A stretch of 64,000 nucleotides of DNA from Heterocephalus glaber (GCF_000247695.1 NW_004624747.1:12760931-12824930); one strand, 5' to 3'. Counted from the stretch's first letter, positions 31,801 through 41,895 are shown. Notes: generated by a model from the sequence alone, not told the origin. Program-made: numbers and translations.

Positions 31801-33989
31801 TCCAGGGGTTGGTGAGAGATCTGGAAGCAAAAAAGAACATACCCCATCAGGAAGCTACAGGTAGGTCACTGCAGAGTATAAAGTACGTGTGTGGGGTGGA
31901 GAGGGTGGGCTGAGGGATGACAGGTGGGTTGAAGGGACCAGTAGGGCCCAGGTCAGACCTGAATCTTTGAGTCTGACCCTCTACGCAGCTCAGCCAAACC
32001 TGGCAGTGCATGATCCTGGGAATCTGTGCCTAAGGCAGATGATGTGTCCTGGGGAGACTCCCCAAGTCTCTTTTGAACACACTTGGTGAAAGAGGAGAAA
32101 TCCTATAATTACCATGGTGATAATTAGAGGCGCTTCCATGGCCTCTTTCAACAAATATTGCACAAGCTGTGGCTCTCTCACTTGGGAGCTGGAGAAGGAG
32201 AGCCAGGGACTCCTCCTAGGGAGAGCTGATGCCCTCCACCTCCTGCCAAACACACCCGACTCCCGGCTGGGCCCACTGTGGCCCAGAGGTGCCATCGATA
32301 CACCTGGGACAGCTCCAGCTTGGAGCTGAGTGTTGTTGGCACAAGGACTGAAAGTCACTCCTCAAGTGCCACAGGTGAGGCAGCTTCCAGCCAACACTTG
32401 GGCTGCAGATTTATGCCAGCTTGGCCTTCCTGGGGGGCTGCAAATCTACCAAGATCTTGAAGGTGCCCTCTAAGTCCTGGCAACCTTAGCATGAGGTGCT
32501 TGTCACCAGTTTCACCACACTTGGTCTCCTGGGATCACGCACACAGGGCTTCTGTGGCCTGAACACTCTGCCAAGGGCTGTTTGGCTTCTCACAGGGTCT
32601 GCATTCACTGGTTTGCCCAAGAGACACTTTTGGAACCTCTGGTTTAGCCGAGAAAGGAAAACCTTTTTTTCTCCTTTTCTATCCTATACCGTCACCAAAT
32701 GCCCTTTCCCTTCTTTCTTCCACCATATAGTTCTCACTGGGAAAAAAAAATGGTGTGTTGCTTTTCTTTTCTCAACGGCTCCTGTTCTGTTCACCCAATA
32801 CTAACTTCTTTCTTGGCTTTGTCTCCTCTGACTCACTGGGAACCAAAGCCCAGGTGAATTGCCAGAGGCTCTGCATGTCGTTTTTGTTTCATTAGTGACA
32901 TGTCTGGTCTGTTTTGTTTTTAGCTCCCCAGAGAAGAAGCTTCTACACCTCCCAAAGCCACTCCTGCCTGTGACTTCTGGCCTTTCTCATGGGATCTAAA
33001 ACCTCACTCATGCCCCTTTGAGACTCAAAGTGTTACATTCAAGGTCACAGCTGACTTTCTGTAAATGCACATGAAAAAACTTTAAGAGCTCTACTAATGT
33101 CAAGAATTTAGGCCCTTTGCCTTTTTACCTCTTTGTGATACTCAGTGATTTTTATGGCTGTGCAGATCTTTGCAGGATGGCATCTCTCTGTACACGGGGA
33201 GAAGGATCCCTGGTGGTCAGATATTTTCTTGGCACCCTATGAGAAAATCTCCCTAGAACCTTGATGTTATCGGCTGGGCCTTTCCCAGGGCTCTCTAGTG
33301 GAGCTTTAGAGGAAACACATTGAACCTGACTGGTCCTGGCACCTGACAGTGGGAGAAGGAGGAAGACAGAGGGCTTGCTTTGGAAGGAAAATGTACTTGG
33401 CTTTCCTATTACAGTGTTCCCTTTGGGGAACAGGCAAGCAACAGTTGTATGGGCAATGGCCAAATGATCCATTTGGAGATAGAGCGAGGGTGTGGTGTTC
33501 CCCATAAGCCTGGGCAGGCCCTGGGAAACTAGAGCAGGGCTAGATCCTGGCCTAAAGTTGGGCAAGCTCCTTAAGAGCTTGGGTTTGCTGGTTTCAGGTG
33601 TGTGAGCTCTGCTCTCTGAAGGGAGGGGCACCTGCAGGAGGGCCAGTGTGTCTGTGGCCCAGGCACCTTTCTAAAATCTGCTCATTTTCATTCACACAGT
33701 AACCAGTAGGGAGGCTTAGCTAAGCCCTCAGTGCTCTTTTTTAGTCTTTTCTCAACAGTCCACAGCACAAATCATCCACTCCATGCCTGGAACCAAGCTC
33801 ACCCCCAACCTTCACATCTGTGGATCTTAATGTCATTCTCTCTCTTCCTCCCTTCGAGTTTCAGACTGCCTCACTCACTTCTGAGATAACATTCCTCAAA
33901 GTTCATCTCCTCCTCCTCCAAGAGTCACTCTGTTGGTCTAGCTCTATTATGTTTACTTCTGTGCCTGTGCCCAGCCCTCCAGATAAGCA
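31801..33989. other. SINE-free intergenic stretch upstream of SPPL3
   Basis: About 2.2 kb without any recognisable B1 or ID insertion, which is unusual for this window (one every few hundred bp elsewhere). Longer open frames (31990-32358 - and 33152-33631 -) have no family resemblance. The lack of SINEs would fit retained regulatory sequence near the promoter, but I see no specific element. Confidence 0.4.
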
Positions 33990-34400
33990 GTGTTAGCAGC
34001 TTTTTTTTTGGTCTTGCCAGAACTCTCTTCCTTCTCAACTGCAAGTGTCAGTTCAAATGTCCCCTCCTCGGGAAGGTCCTTCTTGACCATCCTATCTATC
34101 AAAAGCAGTCCCCACCCCAGTCACTCTCCCATTACTTTGTGTTATCATCTTCATAAAACTGAGCAGCACCCAACACTACCTTCATTTATTGGTCCGCTCG
34201 AACTATTTTTGTCCCTTCCTCTAGAATCTAAGCATCGGTGACCCGGCAGTCTGACTTGACACAGAGTTGGCATCTAATACCTAGTTACACGAAGGCAAGC
34301 ATCGGGTATTTGACTTGGCATCGAGCCTTGGCGCAATAAAGTTTGGCAGTATGGAATATTTGGTAAATGAATGAAGGAACCAACGAACGTAGGAACGAAG
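33990..34400 (+). mobile_element. L2 LINE 3' remnant
   Basis: TGTCAGTTCAAATGTCCCCTCC, GGAAGGTCCTTCTTGACCATCC, CTCTAGAATCTAAGCATC and the terminal GGAATATTTGGTAAATGAATG follow the order of the L2 3' end. It stops about 30 bp before the CpG island begins. Confidence 0.7.
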
Positions 34401-34676
34401 GAATGCAGCGCTCTGCTTGCCCACTGACAGGCTGATTGACAGGTGGGCACCCGCGGCCACTGGACTGTTGATCGAAGGTTGACAGCTGAGTGGCAGCCAA
34501 CAACGAGCGCCGGAGTTCCTGATTGGCTGCTGGTGCAACAGTCCCTGGGAAAGGGGCGGGAGTGGGGAGGGGGCGGCCCCGCAGCCCCGCAGCCCCAGGC
34601 CGAGGGAGCAGCAGTCACTTCGAACCGAGGAGCCGACGTCTCCGCGCATGGGCCTGGCGCGAGGGGCGGGGCGCGC

Positions 34677-34685
34677 GTCACGTGA
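34677..34685 (+). promoter_or_regulatory. palindromic E-box (CLEAR-like)
   Basis: GTCACGTGA contains the CACGTG core with the GT/A flanks preferred by the MiT/TFE factors (CLEAR motif) and compatible with USF or MYC-MAX. It sits 573 bp upstream of the SPPL3 start codon, next to GC boxes. Function is inferred. Confidence 0.5.
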
Positions 34686-34839
34686 GCGTGTTTTGAGCAT
34701 GTGACCGCGTGGGGCCAGGCTCGCTCCCGCCCGCTCCTTCCCTCCTCCCGTCGGCGGGAGTGATCCGAGCGGCCTCGCCTCACCGCTTAGCGCCCCCCTC
34801 AGCCGCCGCCGCCGCCGCCGCCTCCTCCGCCCGCCGGCC

Positions 34840-34902
34840 ATGTCCACCGCCCGCCGCCGCCGCCGCCCGAGCGCAGCGCTCCTGTGGCCCGGCGCACTGT
34901 GA
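34840..34902 (+). other. upstream open reading frame 1 (20 codons)
   Basis: ATG at 34840 in the context CCGGCCATGT reads MSTA, an Arg run and SAALLWPGAL, and stops at TGA 34900-34902. It is used only if transcription starts upstream of it. Confidence 0.4.
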
Positions 34903-34958
34903 GCGCGGCCCTTGCGGCCGTCCGCCCGCCCCGGGGCCCCCTTGTTCTCCGCGCCGCC

Positions 34959-34970
34959 GCCGCCATGTTG
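34959..34970 (+). promoter_or_regulatory. YY1-like site
   Basis: GCCGCCATGTTG is the reverse complement of a CAACATGGCGGC-type YY1 site, commonly found just downstream of transcription starts in CpG-island promoters. Its ATG is also the start of upstream reading frame 2. Confidence 0.5.
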
Positions 34971-35012
34971 GGTTTAGAGCCGCAGCGGAGCCGCCGCCGC
35001 CGCCGCGGGTGA
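34965..35012 (+). other. upstream open reading frame 2 (15 codons)
   Basis: ATG at 34965 in the strong context GCCGCCATGT reads MLGLEPQRS, five Arg and Gly, and stops at TGA 35010-35012, which is 245 nt before the SPPL3 start. It could lower translation of the main frame if it lies within the transcript. Confidence 0.45.
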
Positions 35013-35257
35013 GAGAGGCCGAGAGCGGAGCCGCCCCGCCCCGGGGCCCAGGGAGCGGGGCCGCCTCGGAGCCCAGCCTCTTCCCCGGCCGCCCGCCCGC
35101 ACGCCTGCCCCGCGGGGCGAGCCGGCCAGCGAGGGAGCTAGAGCGAGAGAGGGAGTAGCTCCGGGCCCCGGCCGCGCCTTCTGCTCCCGGCCAGAGCGAG
35201 CCCGCCGCCCCCCGGGCCCGGCCTCAGCCTGCGGCGGAGCCCGCGAGAGGCAGCGCC

Positions 35258-35280
35258 ATGGCGGAGCAGACCTACTCGTG
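35258..35280 (+). CDS. SPPL3: SPPL3 exon 1 coding part (signal peptide peptidase-like 3)
   Basis: The 23 coding bases give MAEQTYS plus the first two bases of a Trp codon, the conserved N-terminus of SPPL3 (MAEQTYSW). The start context GCGCCATGG is a strong Kozak site. SPPL3 is a GxGD-type intramembrane aspartyl protease of the Golgi, related to presenilin, with nine membrane segments and catalytic YD and GLGD motifs. It releases type II membrane proteins, notably glycosyltransferases such as MGAT5, and so tunes N-glycan processing. Neither catalytic motif is in this window: all remaining exons lie downstream. The exon sits in a CpG island and is followed by a perfect splice donor. The neighbour in other mammals, on the far side of the upstream region, is HNF1A, which fits the empty 34 kb here. 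The assignment rests on eight residues plus gene structure, so it is good but not absolute. Confidence 0.85.
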
Positions 35281-35289
35281 GTGAGTGCG
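35281..35289 (+). promoter_or_regulatory. SPPL3: SPPL3 intron 1 splice donor
   Basis: TCGTG followed by GTGAGTGCG is a near-consensus U1 donor (GTGAGT). It leaves phase 2 (TG of TGG), so exon 2 must start with G to restore Trp8. Confidence 0.85.
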
Positions 35290-35560
35290 GGGCTTCGGGG
35301 TCTGGGCGCCAGCCGCGTTGGAGGAGGAGGGGGGCGAACAGGTGCGTGTTGGTGGGGGGCGCGGGAGGGGTTGCACGCCCCCCTCACCCCCACTGGAGCG
35401 GGCGGCTGGAGCCCGGGGTAAGCGGTGAGCGGCCAGGGGGACCCGGCGTCCGAGAAGGGGGATGGAGGAGGAGGCGGCAGCAGCGGGGGATGTCATCCGG
35501 CCTTGGGCGGAGCAGGTGATGGAGAAGGGGGAGCATGACCCCGCGGGGTGGGAATCCCTA

Positions 35561-36689
35561 CGGAAGGGACGTTGGATCTGACGGCCACCCTGGAACTGGC
35601 TTCTTGTGGTGGTTCCTAGTCTAGAGGGATTGAAAGGGTGTAGAGAGGCGGGCCGGGGCAAAGGTGGGCCGCTAGGCTGAGAGGAAGCTGTGAGAACAGG
35701 TGATAAGAGGCAGAACTTCAAGTTTTGAGAGAGGAGCAGGCGCCTCTCCTGTTGGGGCTGCTGCTTAGCTGCGGGATGGGGGAAGTTAGGGAGAGTTGGT
35801 AAGGCGGACAGAGGCCCCGGAGTGAGGGAAGGAAAACCGAAGAGGGATGGAACCTTGGGTCCCATGGAAGGGATCACTGGTGAAGGGGTTGGAAGGGGAA
35901 CCTGTTTGGATAACTACATTTTGCAGAGGAAGTCGTTGGTGGCTGCAGGGGATGGACAGGATTTTTGTAAGGGTTGATACTCTGTTCTTAAAGAGTTTGA
36001 AGTGTGCTGGTGTCCTGGGCCAGTTACCGAGAGGGAGGATGTGCAAGTTCTGGGACTTTGAAAGTTATTAAGTGGCTCCTGAAGTACCGAGGAGCATTCT
36101 TATTTATGGGGTGACAACATGCATATCCTGATAAAGGAGTGCCAAGATTTGGCGAAAGGGAGATAAATGGCCTCCCTTCTTCATGCAGAGGTGGAATATT
36201 TGCAGGAGACCTTGAAGGATGGGTGACGATATCTGTGGACAGTGGAAATTGTATAGTGGGGAGGAAGTAAGAAATGGATGATTGTAGGTGTAGGGATGGG
36301 AAATCAGGTTGCAAAGTAGAAAGATTGTTTGAAGTTGATTTACTTTTTGAAGCAAATGTGGTTTGAGACAGAACTATAGACTTGACCGACTAAGAAAACA
36401 GCATAGTAGCCCATGGTATCTGGAGATGGTTTCAAGGTCTGGTTCAACCACTAACTTGTTTTCACATCGGACAAGGTAGTGAGTTCTTCGTTCCCTTTTC
36501 TTTATAACACAGGGGAGTTACCTTTTTCACAGGCTGCAAGGAGGCATTGTATGCTTTTACAAAGGACTTGATAAACTGGGAAGTGCTATAGTTATTTAAT
36601 TATAATTATCCTAAGAAAACATCAAGGAAATGGGTAATAATCTGAAAGTAAAGAGTGGTTTGAAGTAGAAAACTTTATTTATTTTTCTT
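35561..36689. other. SINE-free proximal intron 1
   Basis: About 1.1 kb, G-rich on the + strand, with no SINE, LINE or simple repeat. The + strand carries many GGG runs, as is common in the first few hundred bases downstream of CpG-island promoters. Open frames here (for example 35272-35877 - and 36024-36314 -) are antisense shadows without similarity to known proteins. Confidence 0.5.
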
Positions 36690-36802
36690 TATTTTTTTTT
36701 TGTTGGAGACAGGGTCTCACTATGTAGTTCAGGCTGGGCTTGAACTCGCGACAATCCTCCCAAGTGCCGGGCTTACAGGTGTGTGCCACCATACCTGGCT
36801 GG
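36690..36802 (-). mobile_element. B1 SINE
   Basis: A T9 run, GGAGACAGGGTCTCACTATG, GGCTTGAACTCGCGACAATCC and GTGTGCCACCATACCTGGC. The part around CCTGCCTCAGCC is deleted. Confidence 0.88.
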
Positions 36803-37025
36803 GTAGAAAACTTTAATCTAATGGGTGATTTGTACTGTTTGGAATTATGGGAGGTCAGGAACTCATTGTGTTTTCACGTAGGGAAAAAGGGTTGGTGATT
36901 GAAGATAATTCAAAAGGGAACTTCAGGGATGTGTACATAATCCCAAGACAACTGAGAGGTGGAAAGGGAAGTAATTCTAAATCTTGGTGAGCAGTTCCCA
37001 TGGCACATGTGTTTATTTATTTATT

Positions 37026-37170
37026 TTTGTTTGTTTGAGACGGGCTTGCTATGTAGTTCAGACTGGCCTTTGACTTACTATATTGTCCAGGCTGGCCTCA
37101 ATCCCTCTGCCTCAGCCTCCCAAGTGCTGGGATTAACGGTGCGCGCCACCATGCCTGACGGCACATGTGT
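37026..37170 (-). mobile_element. B1 SINE
   Basis: GAGACGGGCTTGCTATGTAG, ACTATATTGTCCAGGCTGGCC, CCTCAGCCTCCCAAGTGCTG and GCGCGCCACCATGCCTGACG. It has the internal duplicated block and retained CpGs. Confidence 0.9.
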
Positions 37171-37501
37171 TTTAAAAAGACAAAGTATATGATAGTTTTG
37201 AGCAGCAGTGAACTGCATCTCACTGTAAGATGGTATGGAACACAGGATTACTATTGTAGCTCTCGTGGACAAAATAAGAAAGGAAGATAAAGGTGATCTA
37301 ATCATGCCTCTCCTGCTCTGGCCCAGCTTCGAGTCCGCATGGGTGCCTTGCTGTTTTTTACTGTACTATACAGAGGTGGTTGAAAAAATAGAAAACACAG
37401 TGGGCAAGAAATAGGGAAAATTAAAGCATTTTACTAGGTAGATTGGCTACATGTACCTTTGTGTGATGTTGGTCTGCTCTGCTGATTTTTGGTTTTTGTA
37501 T

Positions 37502-37610
37502 TTTTGAGACAGGGTCTTGCTATATAGCTCAGGCTGGCCTCAAACTTGTGATCCTCCTGCCTCAGCCTCATAACTACTGGGAATTAGGCATGTGCCACCA
37601 CGCCCGGCTC
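37502..37610 (-). mobile_element. B1 SINE
   Basis: TTTTTGAGACAGGGTCTTGC to CATGTGCCACCACGCCCGGC. Confidence 0.9.
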
Positions 37611-37619
37611 TGATCTACT

Positions 37620-37712
37620 AATTTTTTTTTTTTTTTTGGTACTGGGGATTGAACTCGGGACCTTATGCTTTTGAGGCAGGCAGCAGAACCACTGAGCTAA
37701 ATCCCCAGCCCT
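37620..37712 (-). mobile_element. ID SINE
   Basis: A T17 run, GGTACTGGGGATTGAACTCG, GGCAGGCAGCAGAACCACTG and GAGCTAAATCCCCAGCCC. CTACTAATTTTT flanks both ends as a target-site duplication. Confidence 0.95.
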
Positions 37713-38279
37713 CTACTAATTTTTAAGGAGGAATAACTTTGTGAAGTTTGATACAGTTTACAAGTTTTATTCTACTAAAATACTGTACTTTCTTCAATCT
37801 CAGCTTTATTTGGTTTGCAGTCAGGAAGCTCCTCAAAATAGATTGCTTAGCCCTTCATCTCTAGCATGTTTTGAGATGGTGAAAGTTTTTATATCATTTT
37901 GAGAGAGGGTGCTGTACTAGAGGTGAGGATTAGGAAACCAGGCAGCTTCCTAGTTCTTCCTGAGTCAACCAGGTAGTGATATACAGAACTGTGTACATGG
38001 CATTTGATACATACTCATTTAATCCTCGTAAGTCCCTGAGATAATGGATATTTCTTTCTTTTATAGAGGAAGGGACATCATATAATAAGATGTATAAACT
38101 ATAAAACAAGATTGGCCAGGAGTTGATACTGAAGTTCAGTGATGAGTATGTTGGAGAATCATAATTTTATTCTGTTTACTTTTACATGTTTAAATTTTTC
38201 ACAATAAAAAGATTGATGAAAAGAAAGCTTCTACCTGTAAGTTCATGCTATTCTGACTACCACATTGGAAAGTAATCTT

Positions 38280-38375
38280 TTTTCTTTTTCTTATTTTTTG
38301 GTACTGAGGATTGAACTCAGGACCTTGTGCTTGCCAGGCAAGCGCGGTGGTGCCACTGAGCTAAAACCCTGGCCC
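38280..38375 (-). mobile_element. ID SINE
   Basis: GGTACTGAGGATTGAACTCAG, CTTGCCAGGCAAGCGCGGTGG and GAGCTAAAACCCTGGCCC. Confidence 0.92.
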
Positions 38376-38384
38376 TTCTTTTTC

Positions 38385-38487
38385 TTTTTTGAGGTAGAGT
38401 TTCACTGTAGCCCATGCCAGTTTTTAATTCACCTCAAATTTGTGATGCTCCTGCCTCAGCCTTCCAGGATGCTGGGATTACAGGCAT
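38385..38487 (-). mobile_element. B1 SINE, 3'-deleted
   Basis: TTTGAGGTAGAGTTTCACTG, GTGATGCTCCTGCCTCAGCC and GATGCTGGGATTACAGGC. It lacks the GTGCACCACCAC end. Confidence 0.75.
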
Positions 38488-38689
38488 TACTTTTAATACT
38501 TGTAGTTCTGTTTGCATCATGCCCTCCTTTTCTTGTGTACTGAGTCTCCTCACTAAACTCTTTGGAAACTCTGACCTTTGCCCTCCCATAGTGCCTAGCA
38601 CGTCTTGCGCATATCTCTTGCTTAGTACACATTCAGTGATTAATATGATAGTTAATCTTTAGGGTGGTTCATCCTTTGTTGAAGGAATG

Positions 38690-38775
38690 GTTTTTTTTCC
38701 CCCCCTGGGGATCGAGCTCAGGACCTTGCACTTGACAGGCAGGTGGTGGTGCCACTGAGCTAAATCCCCGGCCCC
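38690..38775 (-). mobile_element. ID SINE with T8C8 tail
   Basis: TTTTTTTTCCCCCCCC then TGGGGATCGAGCTCAGGACC, GACAGGCAGGTGGTGGTGCC and GAGCTAAATCCCCGGCCCC. The tail complement changes from T to C next to the element. Confidence 0.92.
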
Positions 38776-38919
38776 ATTGAAAGAATATTAAGGGGAAGCT
38801 TCTGAAGATAGAGCTTTTGGTAATTTGGTTTCCTGATGTGCCAGTGCTGTAAGAATGAGGAATGCCATCTCTTAGTAAAGTTTTAAACAAAACCTATTGA
38901 CGGAAGTAGTGAAAATATT

Positions 38920-39012
38920 TATTTATTTATTTTTTTGGTACCGGGGATCAAACTCGGGTCCTTGCGCTTGCACAGCAGGCAGCGAAACCACTGAGCTAAA
39001 TCCCTGGCCCAA
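38920..39012 (-). mobile_element. ID SINE with (ATTT)n tail
   Basis: ATTTATTTATTTATTTTTTTGG, TACCGGGGATCAAACTCGGG, GCACAGCAGGCAGCGAAACC and GAGCTAAATCCCTGGCCC. GAAAAT repeats on each side (AGTGAAAATA / AATGAAAATA). Confidence 0.94.
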
Positions 39013-39224
39013 TGAAAATAATTAGTAACACCAGGATCTTTATCATGATTTAACCATAAGATCCTGCTCTACACATACAGTGAGGAAGTAAAAGAATGCA
39101 CGTGAAAAAATGAAGGTGCAAACTAGATTTACCAGTTTGAGGAAAACACTTTTGTAATTATGTAAATTCTGTAAGAAACAGGAAGTTGTCTCCCTTCCCT
39201 TGCCCTTTGTTTTTCCAGTAACAT

Positions 39225-39318
39225 TTTGATAAATTGCCCAGGTGGAACTTGTGATCCTCCTGCCTCAGCCTTCCAGAGTGCTGGTATCTGTGGCAGGCTT
39301 GCACCTTCATACCTGGCA
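39225..39318 (-). mobile_element. B1 SINE fragment
   Basis: GATAAATTGCCCAGGTGGAAC, CCTCAGCCTTCCAGAGTGCTG and GCTTGCACCTTCATACCTGGC. Confidence 0.7.
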
Positions 39319-39639
39319 GGAGCTAGTCTTTGAGTCAGTGCAGTAGTTGTATACGATGGCGCTCGAACCTTGATAAAAATAACTTTATGTTTGGGTTAAT
39401 GTATGTGCAGGAGGAAAGAAAGATGGTCTGTTTGAACCTATCAAGTGGGTTTCAGTACCAGAATGGCTACCACAATAGTTTGTGTATATTCTGTGTGCTA
39501 GTTTTATAAGCATTGCAAAGTAAGGAAGCAACTCAAAGAGTATAAGCAGCTTGCCCAGATTTACAAATGATTAAAGGGCTGAAAGTCAAGACTACTTGAC
39601 ACCAAGATACTGACCTTTTTTGTTGGTCTTTTGGTTAAG

Positions 39640-39735
39640 CTTTTTATTTTTGGTACCGGGGATCGAACTCGGGACCTTCTGCTTGCAAGGTAAGTGAGGT
39701 AAGCGGCGGAACCACTGAGCTAAATCCCTGGCTCG
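39640..39735 (-). mobile_element. ID SINE
   Basis: TTTTTGGTACCGGGGATCGAAC, an expanded middle GCAAGGTAAGTGAGGTAAGCGG, and GAGCTAAATCCCTGGCTC. The middle contains a small duplication (GTAAGTGAGGTAAGCG). Confidence 0.92.
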
Positions 39736-39737
39736 TT

Positions 39738-39785
39738 GTTCTTTTGAGACAGGGTCTTGCGCTGTAGTTCAGGCTGGCCTCTAAA
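39738..39785 (-). mobile_element. B1 fragment
   Basis: TTTTGAGACAGGGTCTTGCG..GTAGTTCAGGCTGGCCTC, cut short. Confidence 0.7.
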
Positions 39786-39864
39786 GCCCTTGGACTCTGT
39801 TGGTCCCCCACCCACCCACCTTGTGTGCTACCACGGACAGAGATCGACTTTTACCCATTTTAAA

Positions 39865-39949
39865 AAATTTTTTTTGGTACCGGGGATTGAACTTGGGTCC
39901 TTGCGCTTGTGCAGCAGGCGACGAAACCACTGAGCTAAATCCCTGGCCC
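39865..39949 (-). mobile_element. ID SINE
   Basis: TTTTTTTTGGTACCGGGGATTG, GTGCAGCAGGCGACGAAACC and GAGCTAAATCCCTGGCCCC. AGAGAT.GACTTTTA flanks it on both sides (39839 and 39951), a clear target-site duplication. Confidence 0.95.
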
Positions 39950-40828
39950 CAGAGATGGACTTTTAATCTGTTATGTATCCATAGTGATTACTCTAAGCCA
40001 GATTTTTTTTGCCTTAAGTTCTTGTATAAGCCTCCTTGAGTGTCTGTCCTCCATTGTCTACACTGTGATGGTGAACCTTTTAGAGTTTTCAGTGATACAA
40101 ACAGCCCACTGTGGTAGGTTTGCCATAGGTTCACCTCCACTGGTCTACACAATGGCCATTCTCCTGAGTGATGTATACCAATCTAGGTCAGATCATGTTA
40201 AGCATTTAAATTCATAGTATTACTTGATAATTATAGTCTGATATTGTTACAGACTATTCAGTTTTTGCCAGAGTTAGAATAAAATGCAGAATGCTTCCAC
40301 CTGTGCTACCTATTTTAATATCTGATGTCAGGAATCCATTACATTGAGGTGATTTATTGCAATAATGGACATTATCATGTCAGGTATTTGCAAATAGTGC
40401 TAAACCTGAGAGTGAAAAATAATACATATCTTCAGAACTAATGGAAGTCAGTTCTAATTTGGGATTATTGTTGTGTATCATTGTAATGGATATGATCATA
40501 TCCAGTTGTAGCTGCTGGAAGAATTTTAAAGGGAAGCTAGTTGAAAACTTGTCTAGGATTATAGACTTTAGAAAAATTGCTCATTATTTTTAAAACATGT
40601 TTTGTCTATAAAGTGCTATGATGCTGTTTGAGTGATGTGTGATTTAAACTAAAATTAGCGAAAGCTAACACAACAAATTTGTATTTAAATCATATTCTTC
40701 AATGTTTATTATGAGGCCTGTAGGGGGTAAAAATGCTGAGGTTTGCAACCATATTGGTCTGTAATTATCCAGTAGTACTCTGTGTTATGCCTAATGTTCA
40801 TGTATTTCTCAGAATAGATGTTTTTGTG
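39950..40828. other. intron, nothing recognised
   Basis: About 880 bp of AT-rich intron without a SINE. Confidence 0.4.
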
Positions 40829-40974
40829 TTTTTTTTGAGACAAGGTCTTGCTAGGTAGTTCAGGCCAGCCTTGAATGCAGTATGTCACCCAGGCTGGCCT
40901 TGAGCTCATGGTGATATTCCTGCCTCAGCCTACCAAGTGCTGGGATTGCAGGTGCGCGCCTCCATGCCTGGCTC
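40829..40974 (-). mobile_element. B1 SINE
   Basis: TTTTTTGAGACAAGGTCTTGC, a duplicated CCCAGGCTGGCCTTG block and GTGCGCGCCTCCATGCCTGGC. CAGAATA flanks both sides. Confidence 0.9.
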
Positions 40975-41483
40975 AGAATACATTTTTATGTGATCATTTA
41001 CTTTAGAAATGAAAAATGCACTGAATTGTGAGATAATATATAGTTCCATATCATGTATTTTAGCATTAATGACATTAGTAAATTATTTAGTTTTCATCAT
41101 TCGTACCTGTTTTATCAGACTATCTCAGGAAAAATTAAGGAATCTCTTGAGAATGCCTTGCCAAATGATACTTTAGTCAGGTATTGTTGGCACCTGAAAC
41201 TTTATGATTGCTTTTCCTGGCAATAAAGTAATAAATATTTTATTTATTTTCAATTTAGTTTAGAATTTCTGAAATCTATTTTTTGGTATTTCTAGAGTTT
41301 ATTTGTTCCTTTGTAGGAGTTAAACACTGGCTTTAAGTGTTAGATATGTAAATTAAGAAATGTTTGCAGCCTTGCGTTTCTGTAGCAGATTGTCTAATCA
41401 CAGTTAGAGACAGAATGCTTGTCCTCTAGAATTTTAACCTTTTACATGTCTAGAGGGGCTCCAAGTGACCAAATTCTGTTGTT
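40975..41483. other. intron, nothing recognised
   Basis: AT-rich unique intron sequence. Confidence 0.4.
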
Positions 41484-41563
41484 GTTTTTTCTGTACCGGG
41501 GATTGAACTCAGGACTGCGCTTGCTAGGCAGGCACAGTACCACTGAGCTAAATCCCCAGACCT
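41484..41563 (-). mobile_element. ID SINE
   Basis: TTTTTTCTGTACCGGGGATTG, GCTAGGCAGGCACAGTACCAC and GAGCTAAATCCCCAGACC. CTCCAAGTGACC / CTCCAAATGC flanks suggest a duplicated target. Confidence 0.9.
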
Positions 41564-41895
41564 CCAAATGCAGTTTTAAGGGAAAAATCTACAGTTGTTA
41601 ATTGTCTTTGGAATGAATTGCTGTTGCTCAGATTTTATCAATAGGTCTCACCTGGGTCAAGGTTTAAAATGAAACAGCTCAGTTGCTGTGATAACACTAG
41701 ATTGGGCACCTATGAAAAGATCATGTTTGTAACTATTTTTAAATATTAGACCAGTGACTATGCATTAGTCTAATAAGAGACCTCATGGAAATTCACATTT
41801 CTTGGTTTGTAGGGTTTGTACTAATTTGGTAAGAAAATTATAGATAATATCATTTTGGAGTTCCAGTGTTGATAGTTAAGAATCATTAAGAATTT

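Larger units (their letters stand above)
34430..35560 (+). promoter_or_regulatory. SPPL3: SPPL3 promoter CpG island
   Basis: CpG density rises sharply from about 34430, peaks at 34780-35250 in near-continuous GCC/CGC triplets, and falls off by about 35560. There is no TATA box at a useful position. Visible promoter words are inverted CCAAT (ATTGG, 34522-34526), GC boxes (GGGGCGGG near 34553 and GGGGCGGGG at 34663-34671), a CACGTG E-box (34679-34684) and a YY1-like GCCGCCATGTTG (34959-34970). This is the architecture of a broadly expressed housekeeping promoter. The transcription start cannot be fixed from sequence alone, but it should lie between about 34650 and 35000. Confidence 0.88.

Noticed and set aside
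31990..32358. 122-codon minus-strand open frame upstream of SPPL3
   Set aside because: No family resemblance, no splice or promoter context, and overlapping frames on the other strand.
1..34400. HNF1A or its antisense RNA
   Set aside because: Expected on this side from conserved gene order, but no HNF1A exon or recognisable coding peptide was found. It probably lies beyond the window start.
34281..34847. 188-codon minus-strand open frame upstream of SPPL3
   Set aside because: Runs through L2 remnant and promoter sequence. Arginine-run low complexity and no family resemblance.
34709..35158. 149-codon + strand open frame in the CpG island
   Set aside because: Proline, alanine and arginine runs from GCC/CGC triplets. 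It overlaps long antisense frames in the same GC-rich DNA, and the real start (MAEQTYSW) is downstream in another frame.
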